Shown one piece after another: positions 1-10,600 of a stretch of DNA of 64,000 nt; the stretch's first letter is position 1, and every line of letters starts with the position of its first letter. The stretch lies in contig JAKSMO010000001.1 of assembly GCA_024400545.1 (NCBI GenBank), positions 62,001 to 126,000 on the forward strand, in the 5' to 3' direction. The translations under genes and the position numbers were made by a program. The stretch is from Bacteroidales bacterium (lineage in GTDB: Bacteria > Bacteroidota > Bacteroidia > Bacteroidales > P3). The notes under the pieces are model-generated. The model saw only the letters and a program-made list of their open reading frames with translations, did no database searches and was not told where the DNA came from.

Positions 1-783
1 ATGACCCCCGAGGCCGAGCTGAAGATGCTTCGCGTTATCCGCCGCCTCCGCGAGACCAGTCCCCTCACCATCAAATCAACCCTTCTGGGTGCCCATGGCA
101 TCCCCATGGAATACCGTGGCTGCCAGGAAAAATTTGTGGATCTGGTGATCGGCCGCATGATTCCCCAGGCTGCCGATGAGGGCTTGGCCGACTTCATTGA
201 TGTATTCTGCGATGCAGGATTCTTCACCGTTGAGGATACGGAACGTATGCTGGAAGCTGGCGCAAAATATGGCATGAGACCCAAGATCCATGCCAACGAA
301 ATGGCCTGCTCTGGTGGCATACAGTGCGCAGTGAAGTACAATGCGCTGTCTTGCGACCACCTCGAATATACCGGTGATGCTGAGATCGAGTGCCTCAAAG
401 GTTCATGCACCATGCCCACCGTGCTCCCGGGTGCCGCATTCTTCCTCAATATGGAACACGCTCCTGTCCGCAAGATGATGGAGGCCGGTCTCCCTGTGGC
501 TATGGCATCCGACTACAATCCCGGCTCTTCCCCCTCGGGCAATATGCAGCTGGTGCTCTCCTTTGCCTGCGTAAACTACCGTATGCTGCCCGAAGAGGCT
601 ATCAACGCCACTACCATCAACAGTGGCTACGCTATGGACGTGAGCGATATACTGGGTTCCATCGCCGTGGGCAAGAAAGCCAACTTCTATCTGACTACTG
701 AAATTCCCACCTACGAGTATCTTCCTTACGCCTATGGCGAAAACAAGGTGTATAAGGCCTTCCTCAACGGTAAGGAAATGTAG
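1..783 (+). CDS. hutI: Imidazolonepropionase, 5' end cut by window
   Basis: This is the C-terminal 260 residues of imidazolonepropionase, the cytosolic metal-dependent amidohydrolase that opens 4-imidazolone-5-propionate to N-formimino-glutamate in histidine breakdown. Visible family motifs are IHANE (residues 96-100 of the visible part), DHLEY (119-123) and SDYNPGSSPS (170-179). Family members are about 410 residues long, so roughly 150 N-terminal residues lie left of the window. The ATG at base 1 is therefore an internal Met, not the start. The next gene begins 21 bases downstream on the same strand, so the two may be cotranscribed. No other hut gene is visible. Confidence 0.93.
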   Translation: MTPEAELKMLRVIRRLRETSPLTIKSTLLGAHGIPMEYRGCQEKFVDLVIGRMIPQAADEGLADFIDVFCDAGFFTVEDTERMLEAGAKYGMRPKIHANEMACSGGIQCAVKYNALSCDHLEYTGDAEIECLKGSCTMPTVLPGAAFFLNMEHAPVRKMMEAGLPVAMASDYNPGSSPSGNMQLVLSFACVNYRMLPEEAINATTINSGYAMDVSDILGSIAVGKKANFYLTTEIPTYEYLPYAYGENKVYKAFLNGKEM

Positions 784-804
784 GCCCCAAGCAATCGCAC
801 AACT

Positions 805-1464
805 ATGATTTCGATTCAACATCTGAATAAATCATACGGGTCGTTGCAGGTGCTGCGCGATATCAACCTCACTATCAATAAGGCCGAGGTTGTCAGCATC
901 GTGGGGGCTTCGGGCGCTGGCAAAACTACTTTGCTTCAGCTCTTGGGCACCCTCGATAAGCCCGACTCGGGCAGCATCTGCTACAATCAGGTTGATGTGA
1001 CCACCCTCCACGAAAAAGAATTAGCGCGTTTCCGAAACCAGAATATCGGATTTGTGTTTCAATTCCACAATCTCCTGCCGGAGTTCACTGCGCTGGAGAA
1101 TGTCTGTTTGCCGGCCCTCATTGCCGGCATGGAATTTGATGAGGCCAAGGAACGAGCAATGCAGTTGCTTAAATTCCTGAATGTGGAGTCGCGTGCGCAG
1201 CATAAGCCAGCCCAGATTTCGGGCGGCGAGCAGCAGCGCTTTGCCGTGGCACGAGCCTTGATAAACAACCCCGCCGTTGTTTTGGCCGATGAACCTTCGG
1301 GCAATCTTGACACCCGCCATGCCGAAGAGCTCCACGACCTCTTCTTCCAGTTGCGCGACCAGTATCAGCAAACCTTCGTCATCGTTACCCACAACACCAC
1401 TTTGGCACAAAAATCCGACCGACAAATAGTGCTGAAAGACGGAATGGTGGTGGATGATGAATAG
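805..1464 (+). CDS. ABC transporter ATP-binding protein, LolD/MacB type
   Basis: A 219-residue ABC ATPase. It has a Walker A motif (GASGAGKT, residues 34-41), a Q-loop ([12 protein letters not shown], about 83-94), the signature SGGEQ (139-143) and a Walker B ([12 protein letters not shown], about 157). The length, the [11 protein letters not shown] stretch and the SGNLD sequence resemble the LolD/MacB/FtsE group, whose members power lipoprotein release or mechanotransmission from the inner membrane. No permease is adjacent, so the partner must be encoded elsewhere, as is common for LolD in Bacteroidales. It follows hutI by 21 bases and precedes rlmB by 57 bases. The LolD assignment is by similarity only; the substrate is not known. 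Confidence 0.85.
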   Translation: MISIQHLNKSYGSLQVLRDINLTINKAEVVSIVGASGAGKTTLLQLLGTLDKPDSGSICYNQVDVTTLHEKELARFRNQNIGFVFQFHNLLPEFTALENVCLPALIAGMEFDEAKERAMQLLKFLNVESRAQHKPAQISGGEQQRFAVARALINNPAVVLADEPSGNLDTRHAEELHDLFFQLRDQYQQTFVIVTHNTTLAQKSDRQIVLKDGMVVDDE

Positions 1465-1521
1465 CTGTTGATTCGCCCGTCTATTTTTTCTATTCCTAGC
1501 ACAAATTATCTCTAAACAAGT

Positions 1522-2301
1522 ATGATTCAGAAGAAACAATCCCATACCCCGGCCGAGAATCACGGCCCTAAAGTATCCTCCACTATCTATGGTCTGCGCC
1601 CTGTGATTGAGGCCATTGATGGTGATACTCAGATCGACAAGGTGCTCATCCAAAACGGCCTGGCTGGTCCTTTGGCTGGCGAGCTCAAAGGTCGCATCCG
1701 CGACAACAACATCCCCTTCCAGTTTGTGCCCATCGAGAAGCTTAACCGCATGACTAAGGGTAACCATCAGGGCGTAGTGGCACTTATTTCCCCCATTGAG
1801 TACAAGCATGCCCTCGACCTTATCCCCCAGCTGATGGAGGGCGAGAAGGCTCCTATGGTGTTGTTGCTTGACCATGTGACCGATGTGCGTAATTTTGGTG
1901 CCATTGTGCGCACCGCTGAGTGCACCGGCGTGGATGCCGTCATCATCCCCGACCACGGCAGTGCCCAGGTCAGCGACGATGCTGTAAAGACGTCTTCTGG
2001 CGCTTTGCTGCGCATGCCCATCTGCCGCGAATCCAACCTCAAGACGGTGCTCAATCTGGCCAAGCAGTGCGGCATGCAGATTGTGGCCGCCACCGAGAAG
2101 GGCGCCACCGACTACTTGGAGGTTGACTATACCAAGCCTACCCTCTTGGTTATGGGTGCTGAAGAAACAGGCATTAGCCCGGAAATCCTCAAGATGGCTG
2201 ACTCCCGCGCCAAACTCCCCATCCTGGGCCAGGTACAGTCGCTCAATGTCTCTGTCGCAGCTGCCGTATTCATGTACGAGGTATTGCGCCAGCGCCGATA
2301 A
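1522..2301 (+). CDS. rlmB: 23S rRNA 2'-O-ribose methyltransferase RlmB (SpoU family)
   Basis: A 259-residue SPOUT-class RNA 2'-O-methyltransferase. The N-terminal part (residues 20-95, STIYGLRPVIEAI and the KGNHQGVVALIS segment) is the substrate-binding domain. The C-terminal knotted domain carries the three SpoU motifs: DHVTDVRNFGAIVRTAE (117-133), MGAEETGIS (about 210) and SLNVSVAAAVF (about 240). The family member RlmB methylates G2251 (E. coli numbering) of 23S rRNA. Length and motifs fit this, though other TrmH-like paralogs share them. It ends at a bidirectional hairpin shared with the convergent flotillin gene. Confidence 0.88.
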   Translation: MIQKKQSHTPAENHGPKVSSTIYGLRPVIEAIDGDTQIDKVLIQNGLAGPLAGELKGRIRDNNIPFQFVPIEKLNRMTKGNHQGVVALISPIEYKHALDLIPQLMEGEKAPMVLLLDHVTDVRNFGAIVRTAECTGVDAVIIPDHGSAQVSDDAVKTSSGALLRMPICRESNLKTVLNLAKQCGMQIVAATEKGATDYLEVDYTKPTLLVMGAEETGISPEILKMADSRAKLPILGQVQSLNVSVAAAVFMYEVLRQRR

Positions 2302-2340
2302 TAAGATCAACCATTGTTGGCCGTTAATCTACGGCAATAT

Positions 2341-2385
2341 TTAAGCCCTAGAATATCCTTATGCAAGGAGTACTCTAGGGCTTAA
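2341..2385. terminator. Bidirectional terminator hairpin
   Basis: Bases 2341-2352 (TTAAGCCCTAGA) are perfectly complementary to 2374-2385, with a 21-base loop. The hairpin lies between the convergent rlmB (+) and flotillin (-) stop codons and is A/T-flanked on both sides, so it can serve both. Confidence 0.75.
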
Positions 2386-2401
2386 AATTATAAGCGCTGA
2401 G

Positions 2402-3898
2402 CTATTTCTTTAGCGTTACATCGGAGTCGCTGTTGAGGCTGACATTGCGGTCGGTCTTTGCTTCTATGCTGTTGGCTCTCATGATGTTGCTCATGTTTAC
2501 GCCGGTGGCGGATTCGATGACGTCGAAAGTCTGTTTGATGACGGTGGGAACTGCGCCAGAAACACTTGCGGCATCGGCTCCAGATGTGCCGTAAACATTC
2601 ATGTTGTCGATAGCGCTGAGCGGCGAGGCAACATTCTTGGCAGTCTCGGGGATGATATTCACGAGCATATCCAGGATAGCGGCTTGGCCATACTCCTTAT
2701 AAGCATCGGCTTTTTTCTGCATGGCCTCGGCCTCGGCCAGACCCTTCTTCTCGATGGCTACAGCCTCGGCCTCACCAGCACATTTGATTTTGTAGGCCTC
2801 AGCCTCACCGAGTGATTTGATACCCTCGGCTTCGAGCATCATCGACTGCTTTTTGGCCTCGGCGCGGGCAATGGTGGCGCGGGCTTCCTGCTCGGCGCGG
2901 TAGGCCTCGGCCTCGGCGTTGCGCTTCTGCTGTTCGAGGCTTGCCTGAGCGTTCACCTCAATCTGGTATTTGTCGGCATCGGCCTGCTTCTGCACCAGGG
3001 CACGGAGCTCGTTCTCGCGAATTTTCACCTTTTCGGCGGTCAGTTCCTGCTCGCGCTTGGTTTGCTCGATCTGAGCATCCACGGTCTTGACATTGATCAC
3101 TTTGCGTTGTTCCTGCTCCTGAATGCTGTAGGCGGCATCAGCCTCAGCCTTCTTGATGTCCTCCTGCACCTTCAGCTCCGATTTCTTGATGGCCAGTTGG
3201 TTTTGGCGGATGGCAATTTCGGTGTCGGATTCCACCTGCACATCGTTGGCATCTTTGCGGGCGCGGGCCTGGGCTTGCGCAATGTCGCGTTCGGCCTCGG
3301 CTTTTGTGATGGCGGCGTTCTTCTTAATGGAATAGGTATTGTCGGCACCAAGGTCGCGGATGAGGCCGTTCTCGTCGGTGATATTCTGAATGTTGCAGCT
3401 GATAATCTTCAGTCCGAGAGCGTTCATGTCCATCTGAGCCTTAGTCATAATTTGATCGGAGAATTTGTCGCGGTCGATGTTGATTTCGGTGAGGGTCAGA
3501 GAACCCGTCACTTCACGCATGTTACCTTCCAAAGAGTCCTGCACCTGTTTGGAAATCTCGGCCGACGACATGTTGAGGAAGTTCTTGGCAGAGAGGCGAA
3601 TACCGTCCTGGTCGGGCAGCACTTGCAGCTTGGCCACAGCGTCCACGTTAACGTTGATAAAGTCTTTGGTGGGGATGGGAACGTTGGTCTTGATATCAAC
3701 AGTTACCTGGCCCAGATAGACTTTGTCGAGGCGTTCGAGCACAGGGATGCGGAATCCGCCACGACCGATCAGAATGCGGGGTTTGCGATTGATACCCGAC
3801 ACGATAAAGGCTATGGAAGGGGGTGCCTTCACGTAGCTCACGATGATGATAAAGACGACCAGAATGACGGCCGCAATAATGATGACTGTTTGTTGCAT
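2402..3898 (-). CDS. Flotillin family protein
   Basis: A 498-residue flotillin/SPFH protein. It has one N-terminal membrane segment (about residues 4-24), an SPFH/PHB domain (about 30-190) and a long alanine- and glutamate-rich coiled coil (about 195-420) with many EAEAxx repeats, then a C-terminal tail with a conserved IIPETAKNVASPLS stretch. Bacterial flotillins form membrane scaffolds that organise microdomains. There is no NfeD-like partner beside it. Its own promoter is visible at 3938-3968, and a repeat carrying a second promoter-like box in the same direction lies at 4077-4161. The start ATG at 3898 gives the expected short cytosol-free N terminus. Confidence 0.9.
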   Translation of the reverse strand: MQQTVIIIAAVILVVFIIIVSYVKAPPSIAFIVSGINRKPRILIGRGGFRIPVLERLDKVYLGQVTVDIKTNVPIPTKDFINVNVDAVAKLQVLPDQDGIRLSAKNFLNMSSAEISKQVQDSLEGNMREVTGSLTLTEINIDRDKFSDQIMTKAQMDMNALGLKIISCNIQNITDENGLIRDLGADNTYSIKKNAAITKAEAERDIAQAQARARKDANDVQVESDTEIAIRQNQLAIKKSELKVQEDIKKAEADAAYSIQEQEQRKVINVKTVDAQIEQTKREQELTAEKVKIRENELRALVQKQADADKYQIEVNAQASLEQQKRNAEAEAYRAEQEARATIARAEAKKQSMMLEAEGIKSLGEAEAYKIKCAGEAEAVAIEKKGLAEAEAMQKKADAYKEYGQAAILDMLVNIIPETAKNVASPLSAIDNMNVYGTSGADAASVSGAVPTVIKQTFDVIESATGVNMSNIMRANSIEAKTDRNVSLNSDSDVTLKK

Positions 3899-3937
3899 AT
3901 TTTTGAATTTTAAGAGGTGGCTAATATTTTAATTTTG

Positions 3938-3968
3938 CAAATTTACACACTTTTTTCGAAATGGACAA
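3938..3968 (-). promoter_or_regulatory. Promoter of the flotillin gene
   Basis: On the minus strand, TTG (3968-3966), 20 bases, then TAAATTTG (3945-3938) match the Bacteroidetes -33/-7 promoter pattern. The start codon is 40 bases downstream of the -7 box. Confidence 0.7.
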
Positions 3969-4076
3969 ATTTTTTTTGGATAGAGCATTGGCGGAGATGT
4001 TTTAACACTTGCGTTAGATGTTGGATTGTAGTTAATTGTATGTTTTCTTATGTCGGTATTCATGGCTCATTTTTGT

Positions 4077-4161
4077 TGCAAAAATACAATGGCATTTCCC
4101 TTGTTTTTGCCGCAAGAGGACGCAAGTGTCCGCAGGGGGACAACAATGCCCAATATTGCCC
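4077..4161 (-). repeat. Dispersed intergenic repeat, copy 1
   Basis: The reverse complement of this 85-bp block aligns without gaps to 57404-57488, with about three quarters of bases identical by eye and an identical core TTGGGCATTGTTGTC. Its leading edge carries TGTATTTTTGCA, a -7-like box on the minus strand (4086-4079) that points at the flotillin gene. A GC-rich hairpin/tandem block follows on the far side, as it does beside the second copy. Confidence 0.65.
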
Positions 4162-4190
4162 AGAGGAGGCCTTGCCGTAGCAGCCTTTTT

Positions 4191-4246
4191 GCTCCGCTCG
4201 GGCTGACGGAGCTACAGCGGAGCTACGACGGAGCTTCTGCGGAGGT
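4191..4246. repeat. GC-rich inverted and tandem repeats (CGGAGCT units)
   Basis: GCTCCG (4191-4196) pairs with CGGAGC (4207-4212). Four imperfect 11-base units of the form GACGGAGCTA run from about 4204 to 4246. The sequence GAAGCTCCGTCG on the minus strand is shared with the hairpin at 57284-57309, which sits in the same relative position next to repeat copy 2. Confidence 0.5.
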
Positions 4247-4560
4247 AGGATTGGCCTTTTTGAGGGAAGCAACGAGCAATAAAAAATGCCGGTTAGAAAC
4301 TTTTTTTCCCTTTGCAGGTGAACTGCATGTTGCAGAAAATGGTTTGAAGTTTTATTGTGCATATAATTGACTGATTTTTATTGTGAATGGTGGCTCTATA
4401 ATTCTTGAAGGGCATACGTTTCGGACGTGATTCTTGGTCTGGCGTTTGCCGACAGAAATCAGGGTTGAAAAATCGCGTTTTTGGGAGCGGAATTTGGCCG
4501 TTGGAGAAGGGTGAAATGCGTGTCGTGAAAATAAATAATAGACAAAAATGAAAAAAAATT

Positions 4561-4590
4561 TTGTGGTTTCATTTTTTCTTCGTAAATTTG
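4561..4590 (+). promoter_or_regulatory. Promoter of the giant type IX cargo gene
   Basis: TTG (4561-4563), 19 bases and TAAATTTG (4583-4590) form a textbook Bacteroidetes promoter. Transcription would begin near 4596, giving a leader of about 85 bases before the ATG at 4681. Confidence 0.75.
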
Positions 4591-4680
4591 TACTTTCAAA
4601 AAGTCATTTTCAGAAAGCGGAAAATGATGTTTTTGGGTTGTGTAAATTGTTGAAAATAAAAATAATTAATAATATTAAAC

Positions 4681-7600
4681 ATGATGAAACGGTTTTTACT
4701 GATTGGACTGATTTTCGCTTTGGCGACATTCACGTCCCATGCTCAGATCCAGCAGATGTTCTCGCAGGATTTTGAGGCAGGCTCTCCGATCAACTACTCG
4801 GTACGAGGAGCCAACTACGCGCTTCAGACGTCGATTGTTTCGGGCGGTAGCAGATCGTTGAAGATGACCCACACTCAGAATGACACTGTCATACTGACGT
4901 TGGACACTCTCGATTTCTCGCACGACGCAACACTGACGTATGTCGCCCTCAATTTTATGCATATCGCTTACGCCGACGCACGTAATTTCGTGAATGTAAC
5001 CGATAACTGTATTATTGAGGCAAAACGTCCCGACCAAACAACTTGGACGCGACTGAATTCGAGCCATTACAGCCATGCTGATGGTGGTACCACTAACTTC
5101 GACGACTTGGCTTCGTTCAACAAGCAGTCGTATGAGGAGTGGATGAGCTCGCCGAGCGTGAACAATACCCTCTGGAAGCAGGAACGTTTTAATCTGCACC
5201 AGATGTTCCAAGGTGTGGCCACTGTGGATAAGAAGCTCCAGATTCGCTTTATGGTGCTGCCTCGCTCCATTTCGACGGGCTCCGAAGCTTGGTATCTGGA
5301 TGATATCACGGTGCGTGCTTCGAGTCAGGACATTGTCACCCCTCGCATTTTTATGCGCATGTTCCCCGACCATCTGGATTATCCCAGCAGCCGTGGCGCC
5401 AAGCTGGTTTGCGACCTGACAACCACCGTGTCGCAGGGTATGAATGGCGATAGCGCTTTCTGCGTGTATCGTGTGGGCAACAGCAGTGTGCTGGATACTA
5501 CCTACCTGCACCGCGTGCCCGGTATTGCCAACCGTTTTGAAGGTCGCATTCCTTTCTGCGGCTACGACACGCTGGTCCATTATCACATTATTGCCAAGGA
5601 CTCCACTGTGAACAGCAATACGATCACGTTCCCCCGAAATCGAAATCAGTGGAACACCTATCGTTGTGTGCGTGGTAAGACCAACACGGGAGTTTGGACT
5701 GGCAACTACACCAATGTGACAACCTTCCCGTTCCCCGCGTATGACGATAACCGTTCGGAGTTTGTGTACGACAGTGCCATGATGGCTGAAATGGGTTTCG
5801 GACCCGGTTATATTACCGATATCCGCATTATCCTCTCAACCTCGCCTTTGAACGTTACTCGTCAGCATGTGCAGTTCCGTTTGGCCAATGCCCCCGGCAC
5901 CTACCAACGCACTACACAGCAAAGCTATACTTCTTCAGAAATGCAGGTGGTCTATGACGGCCCCCTTACCATAAACCAGGCTGCGGCAGGTTCTAACTTC
6001 GATATCCATCTTCAAGATACGTTTTTCTATGCAGGTCATGATTTGATTTTTCAGGTGTTTATTGATGGTCCTGGTGTGAACAATCCCGCAGCTAACCCGA
6101 TCAAACATATCCCCGTAGCCACCGGCAAGAGATCGTTGGTACTTGATGGTTTCGCTGCCAACCTCGGCTACGACGCTTATGGCTCGGATCTTGAGAATTT
6201 TGAAATGGGTGTCTTGTCGGACACTCGTCCTTGGGTTCAGTTCTTCGAAACCAAGAATATTCCTTTGGTCTATGACTGCGGTATCTCTGCCTTGGCATAT
6301 CCCAGCTATGATGTTCCCAGCATCGTGGGTAACGACTCGGTGGTGGTGTGGCTGAAGAATTTCGGCGCTCGCAACCTTGACTCTTGTGGTATTTATTACC
6401 AGCTGGACAATAATACGATTGCCCCTGCAGTCAACTGGACTGGCAATCTGGCTCCTGGCGACAGTGTCCGTGTGGTGCTGAGCACTAGCCAGAACTTCAC
6501 CGTGGGCTATCATACCTTGCGTGCATGGGTAGGTGATTATATCAAAGTGGAAGGCGGTACTCGCATTGTGCGTGACCATGAGCCTTACAACGATACTACC
6601 TTCAGTCCTTTTGCCGCTTGTTCGGGTCCTTATAGTGGCACCCGTACCGTGGGCACTGGCGCCGGCGCACATTTCGCTTCGCTCGAAAAGTGCCTGTATG
6701 CTCTGAGCCGTTGCGGTATCAGTGCTCCACTCACCATCAAACTGCCCGCAGGTGTGTATGATGTGACCAAGTTCCCCTATATCCCCGGCACTTCGGTAAG
6801 TAATTATGTTACTTTTGAACCCGCAACCGCTTCGGCTGTGGTTACCTTCCGCCGTTCGCGCCAGGGCAATAACAACAATGCCGCTTCGCTTGTGGATATG
6901 ACCGAGGCTCGCAGCATCCGTTTCCACAACATCCGTTTCAGCAACGGTGTAAATGCCGACAACCGCTGCAATGTGCTGGTGCGTATGGGTCGCAATAGCT
7001 CCAACTGCCAGTTCTTGAATTGTCAGTTTGTGGATAGTAATGCTGTTACCGCTTCGGCACAGTCATTGCTCCTTACGGGTTATGCTGATTCCACCCTGGT
7101 GCAAAACTGTACTTTCTACGGCGGTACCGTGGGTGTTGACGTGAGCGGTGCAGCTCCTGATGATCGTGCCAACCGCAATGTTGTTCAGTTTAACGATTTT
7201 GCCAATCAGGTAAATACCGCTATCCGAGTGGTTAACCAGAACCATGTGTTTGTGGATAGCAACTACTGCAACGATGTGCGAACCAACGCTAGCTATGTGG
7301 TGTTGGCTCAGCACTGCTACCAGGGCAGCCGTATTGTCCGCAACCGCGTTTACAACACCAAGGGCGCTTGCTGTATTGGTGTTTCCGACTATCATGGTTC
7401 TGCTTCGGAATACTCTGTGGTGGCCAACAACATGGTGGTCTCTCTCGACGATGGTACTACCAATATGCTTACCACCCCTCTTAATATTATTAAAGGTTCT
7501 TATATTAAAGCAGTGTTCAATTCGGTGCGCATGAGCGCTAACGACCGCGTGAACGTGGCTGCAGCAACCTTTGGCGGTGACGTGATTACCAACAGCTATT

Positions 7601-10600
7601 TCCAAAACAACGTAATCGCTACTTTCGATACCTCTAACTACGCATTCTCTTTTGTGCCCGGAACTAATGCTTCATCGCTGCATGTGGACCACAACTGCTA
7701 CTACTCCACCAGCGGTGTGCTCAACAAACTTACCGGTGTCAACTATACTTCGCTCAACAGCTGGATGAACGCCGTGCCTACCGATTTCGGCTCTGTGGTT
7801 GGCAATCCTAACTTTACCAATGGCGCTGTGTGCAACGTGGATTTGCGTTCTTTCAACGCCCTGCTCCGTAATGTGGGTACTCCTGTGCCTGAGGTGACCG
7901 ACGACTTGTTCGGCTCTACCCGTAATGCCGCTCAGCCTAGTTTGGGTGCTTACGAGGTGACTGCATTGGCTATCGACTTCACTCCTGTTGAGTTTATCAC
8001 CCCGCTGGAAGACTACTGCGGCGCTCCCGCTAGCATTCCTGTTGAGGTGGCTATCCGCAACACTGGTTCGGGTACTTATTCTTACGCTACTTCTTCGGTG
8101 CCTATCCGCATCAACTATAGTGTGAACAATGGCCCCATCCAGAACTTCTTGATTACTGGTCGTACTTGCGGCCCTGGCGACACCATCCATTTCCTTTCCA
8201 CTCGCACTGTGTCGCTGCCCAGCGGCCCCAACAACTCCGACGCCACTCATACCATCAACTGGTCGGTGAAATGTACGCTCGACCCTGATGACTTGAATGA
8301 TGACGCTACCTGGACCGTTATTTCTCGCTATGCGGCTCCTGCTCCCACCGTCATCAACCAGAATGTGGCCTATGGCAACACAGCCACCATCACCCCCACT
8401 GCTGGTGTCAACACTTGGCCTGTGAGCCACTACACTTCGGGCAATGGCCGTCAGCAGCGTTCGGGTATTTCTTGGTACCGCCACATGGACGATACCGCCG
8501 CTTTCTACTACGGCCCGTCCTACACTACCGAACCTATTTTTGCCGACACTACTTTCTATATCTCGCAAAAACGTAACCTCCCCTTGGTGAAGATTACCGA
8601 GGTGCAGGTGAACCGCACGGCAGCAGGTGCCACCTCGCCCATGCCTTCGTGGATGAATACTAGTACCGCATTTGCCATCGAGTTGACTAACTGTGGCGAC
8701 TATCCCGCCAACCTTGAGGGCGACTCCATCCTCGTGGTGCAGCCTACCACTGCCGCCAAGATTTGGGTGCTCCCCAATGTGACTATCCAGCCTGGTGAGA
8801 ATCTGGTGCTCCAGTTCAAGACCAATACTGCTCCGAGTGATTCTACTCGAACCATTTATGCTCCATCTACTGCTATTGTGGCTCCCGCCTTCACCAGTCA
8901 TTTCGGTGTTATCTACCGTGATGGTCATGGCGTGGCCGACGCAGTGGCTTTCAATAACGTAATCACAGCCAGCTCCACGCAGGCTATCCGTTGGGGCAAT
9001 CAGGGCATTCCTGCAGCAGTATGGCAGGGCAATGCTATTGACCTGGCTCAGCAGGGCACTGGTACCAACACCCCCACTGCAGGTGCTCGTCGTATTGCAT
9101 GGCCTACCAATGCCGCTACCGCATCGCCCACCGCTACCGCTACGCTGTGGCAGGTGTCCAATGCATCTAACTTGATGCACCTTGGCGAAACCGAGACCAA
9201 CCTTATCCGCTACTACGATAACGGATGTGAGGGTGCGCTCTCTCCTGTGAACATCCATGTGACCAATGTGCCTAATGTTGATCTTGCTGTGAGCGAGATT
9301 ATGGTTGACACTGGTTGTAACCTCTCCACTTGCGAGCCTGTGATGGCACGTGTGCACAACTTTGGTGCCACAGCTGTGAGCAATGTGCGTGTGCACTATA
9401 GTGTTGACGGCGGCGCAACTATTGCTTGTACCGATACAATCCTATCCTTGGCACCCCGTTCTGCTGTGAACCACACTTTCTCGCAGACTTTGGATATGCA
9501 TGCGCAGAGCGATACCGTGTACAACCTGAAGGTTTGGGTGTCGGCTAACTCTAGCGATGGTTCTCATGGCAACGATACCACCACAGCTTCGTTCCATTCC
9601 AACTATACTCCCGATCTGCCTTATGTGAGCAACCTCCTTACTGTTGACTATGGCGATCAGCTCACTATCACTGCCACTGGCTTGAACCCCATGGCTCGAA
9701 TCATCTGGTCGGATGCTAATCATGTGGATATCGACACCACTGGTGCTGTTTATACCACTAGCAATATCTACCACCATGATACATTATATTATAGAGCCAT
9801 TGCAATGAAGGATGTTGCCACTACCCATGTGGGTACGCTGGCCACTGCCACCAACAACAACTTCCCCTCACCCTACAACCCCAAGCTTCGCTATGTGAAA
9901 GAGCAGTATATTTACACTGCCGCTCAGATTCGTGCTGCTGGTCACGGTGCTGGTACTATCAGTTCGCTCTCCTTCTATCTTGCTGCAATGGGTGCTAATG
10001 TTACCGACTTTACCTTTAGCAACTATAACATCAAGATGGGCACCACCACGGCCTCTATCTTCGCCAATACTAACTACATTTCGGGTCTTACTCCTGTTTA
10101 TTCTGCCACCAACCTCACGCTTACATCCGATGATCTGGGTTGGGTGAAACATACCCTCGATACTCCTTTCAACTGGGATGGTACTTCGAATATCGTTATT
10201 GAGGTGACCCGCGCCCTCAGTACCGCTGGTATTACTAACGGTGCCAACACTCGCTATACGTTGCAGGCCAACACTGTTCTAACCAAACAGCATGCTACTA
10301 ATAATATGGCCAATGAGACTGTGGCAGCCAATAAGGGTGGTAACCTTCCTGATCTTATGATCGGTTTCTTTGAGCCGCAGGGCTGCGAAAGTGGAGGAAC
10401 CTCTTGCTCGGGCACCGATGGTATTGGAACTGAGTCCATGGTTCGTATTAGCGTAACCAATGTGCCTAATGTTGACGCATCGATTACTTTTGATCCTGTA
10501 CTCGACACCGTTGCGCTGGCTTCGTGCGACACTTCGGTAATCAATGTTGTTCTCTCCAACGGCGGTAATAATAATATTAATGATTATACGCTTCGCTATA

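Larger units (their letters stand above)
3899..4680. other. 782-bp intergenic region between divergent flotillin and giant cargo genes
   Basis: It contains the flotillin promoter (3938-3968), an 85-bp repeat (4077-4161), a GC-rich block with short tandem CGGAGCT units (4191-4246) and the cargo-gene promoter (4561-4590). The open frames here have no codon structure or family resemblance that I can support. Bases 4247-4560 show nothing recognisable. Confidence 0.6.

Noticed and set aside
1021..2310. 429-codon minus-strand frame across the LolD-type and rlmB genes
   Set aside because: It spans two well supported genes on the plus strand and matches nothing.
4204..4246. Four imperfect 11-base tandem units, considered as a CRISPR fragment
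   Set aside because: Units are too short and contiguous, with no spacers and no cas genes.
4050..4370. 106-codon frame and its 100-codon antisense frame upstream of the giant gene
   Set aside because: Both consist largely of the dispersed repeat and GC-rich tandem block; the second repeat copy does not preserve either frame.
7672..9396. 574-codon open frame antisense to the giant cargo gene
   Set aside because: Rich in His, Arg and Gly with no domain; a shadow of the Thr/Asn/Val-rich coding strand.
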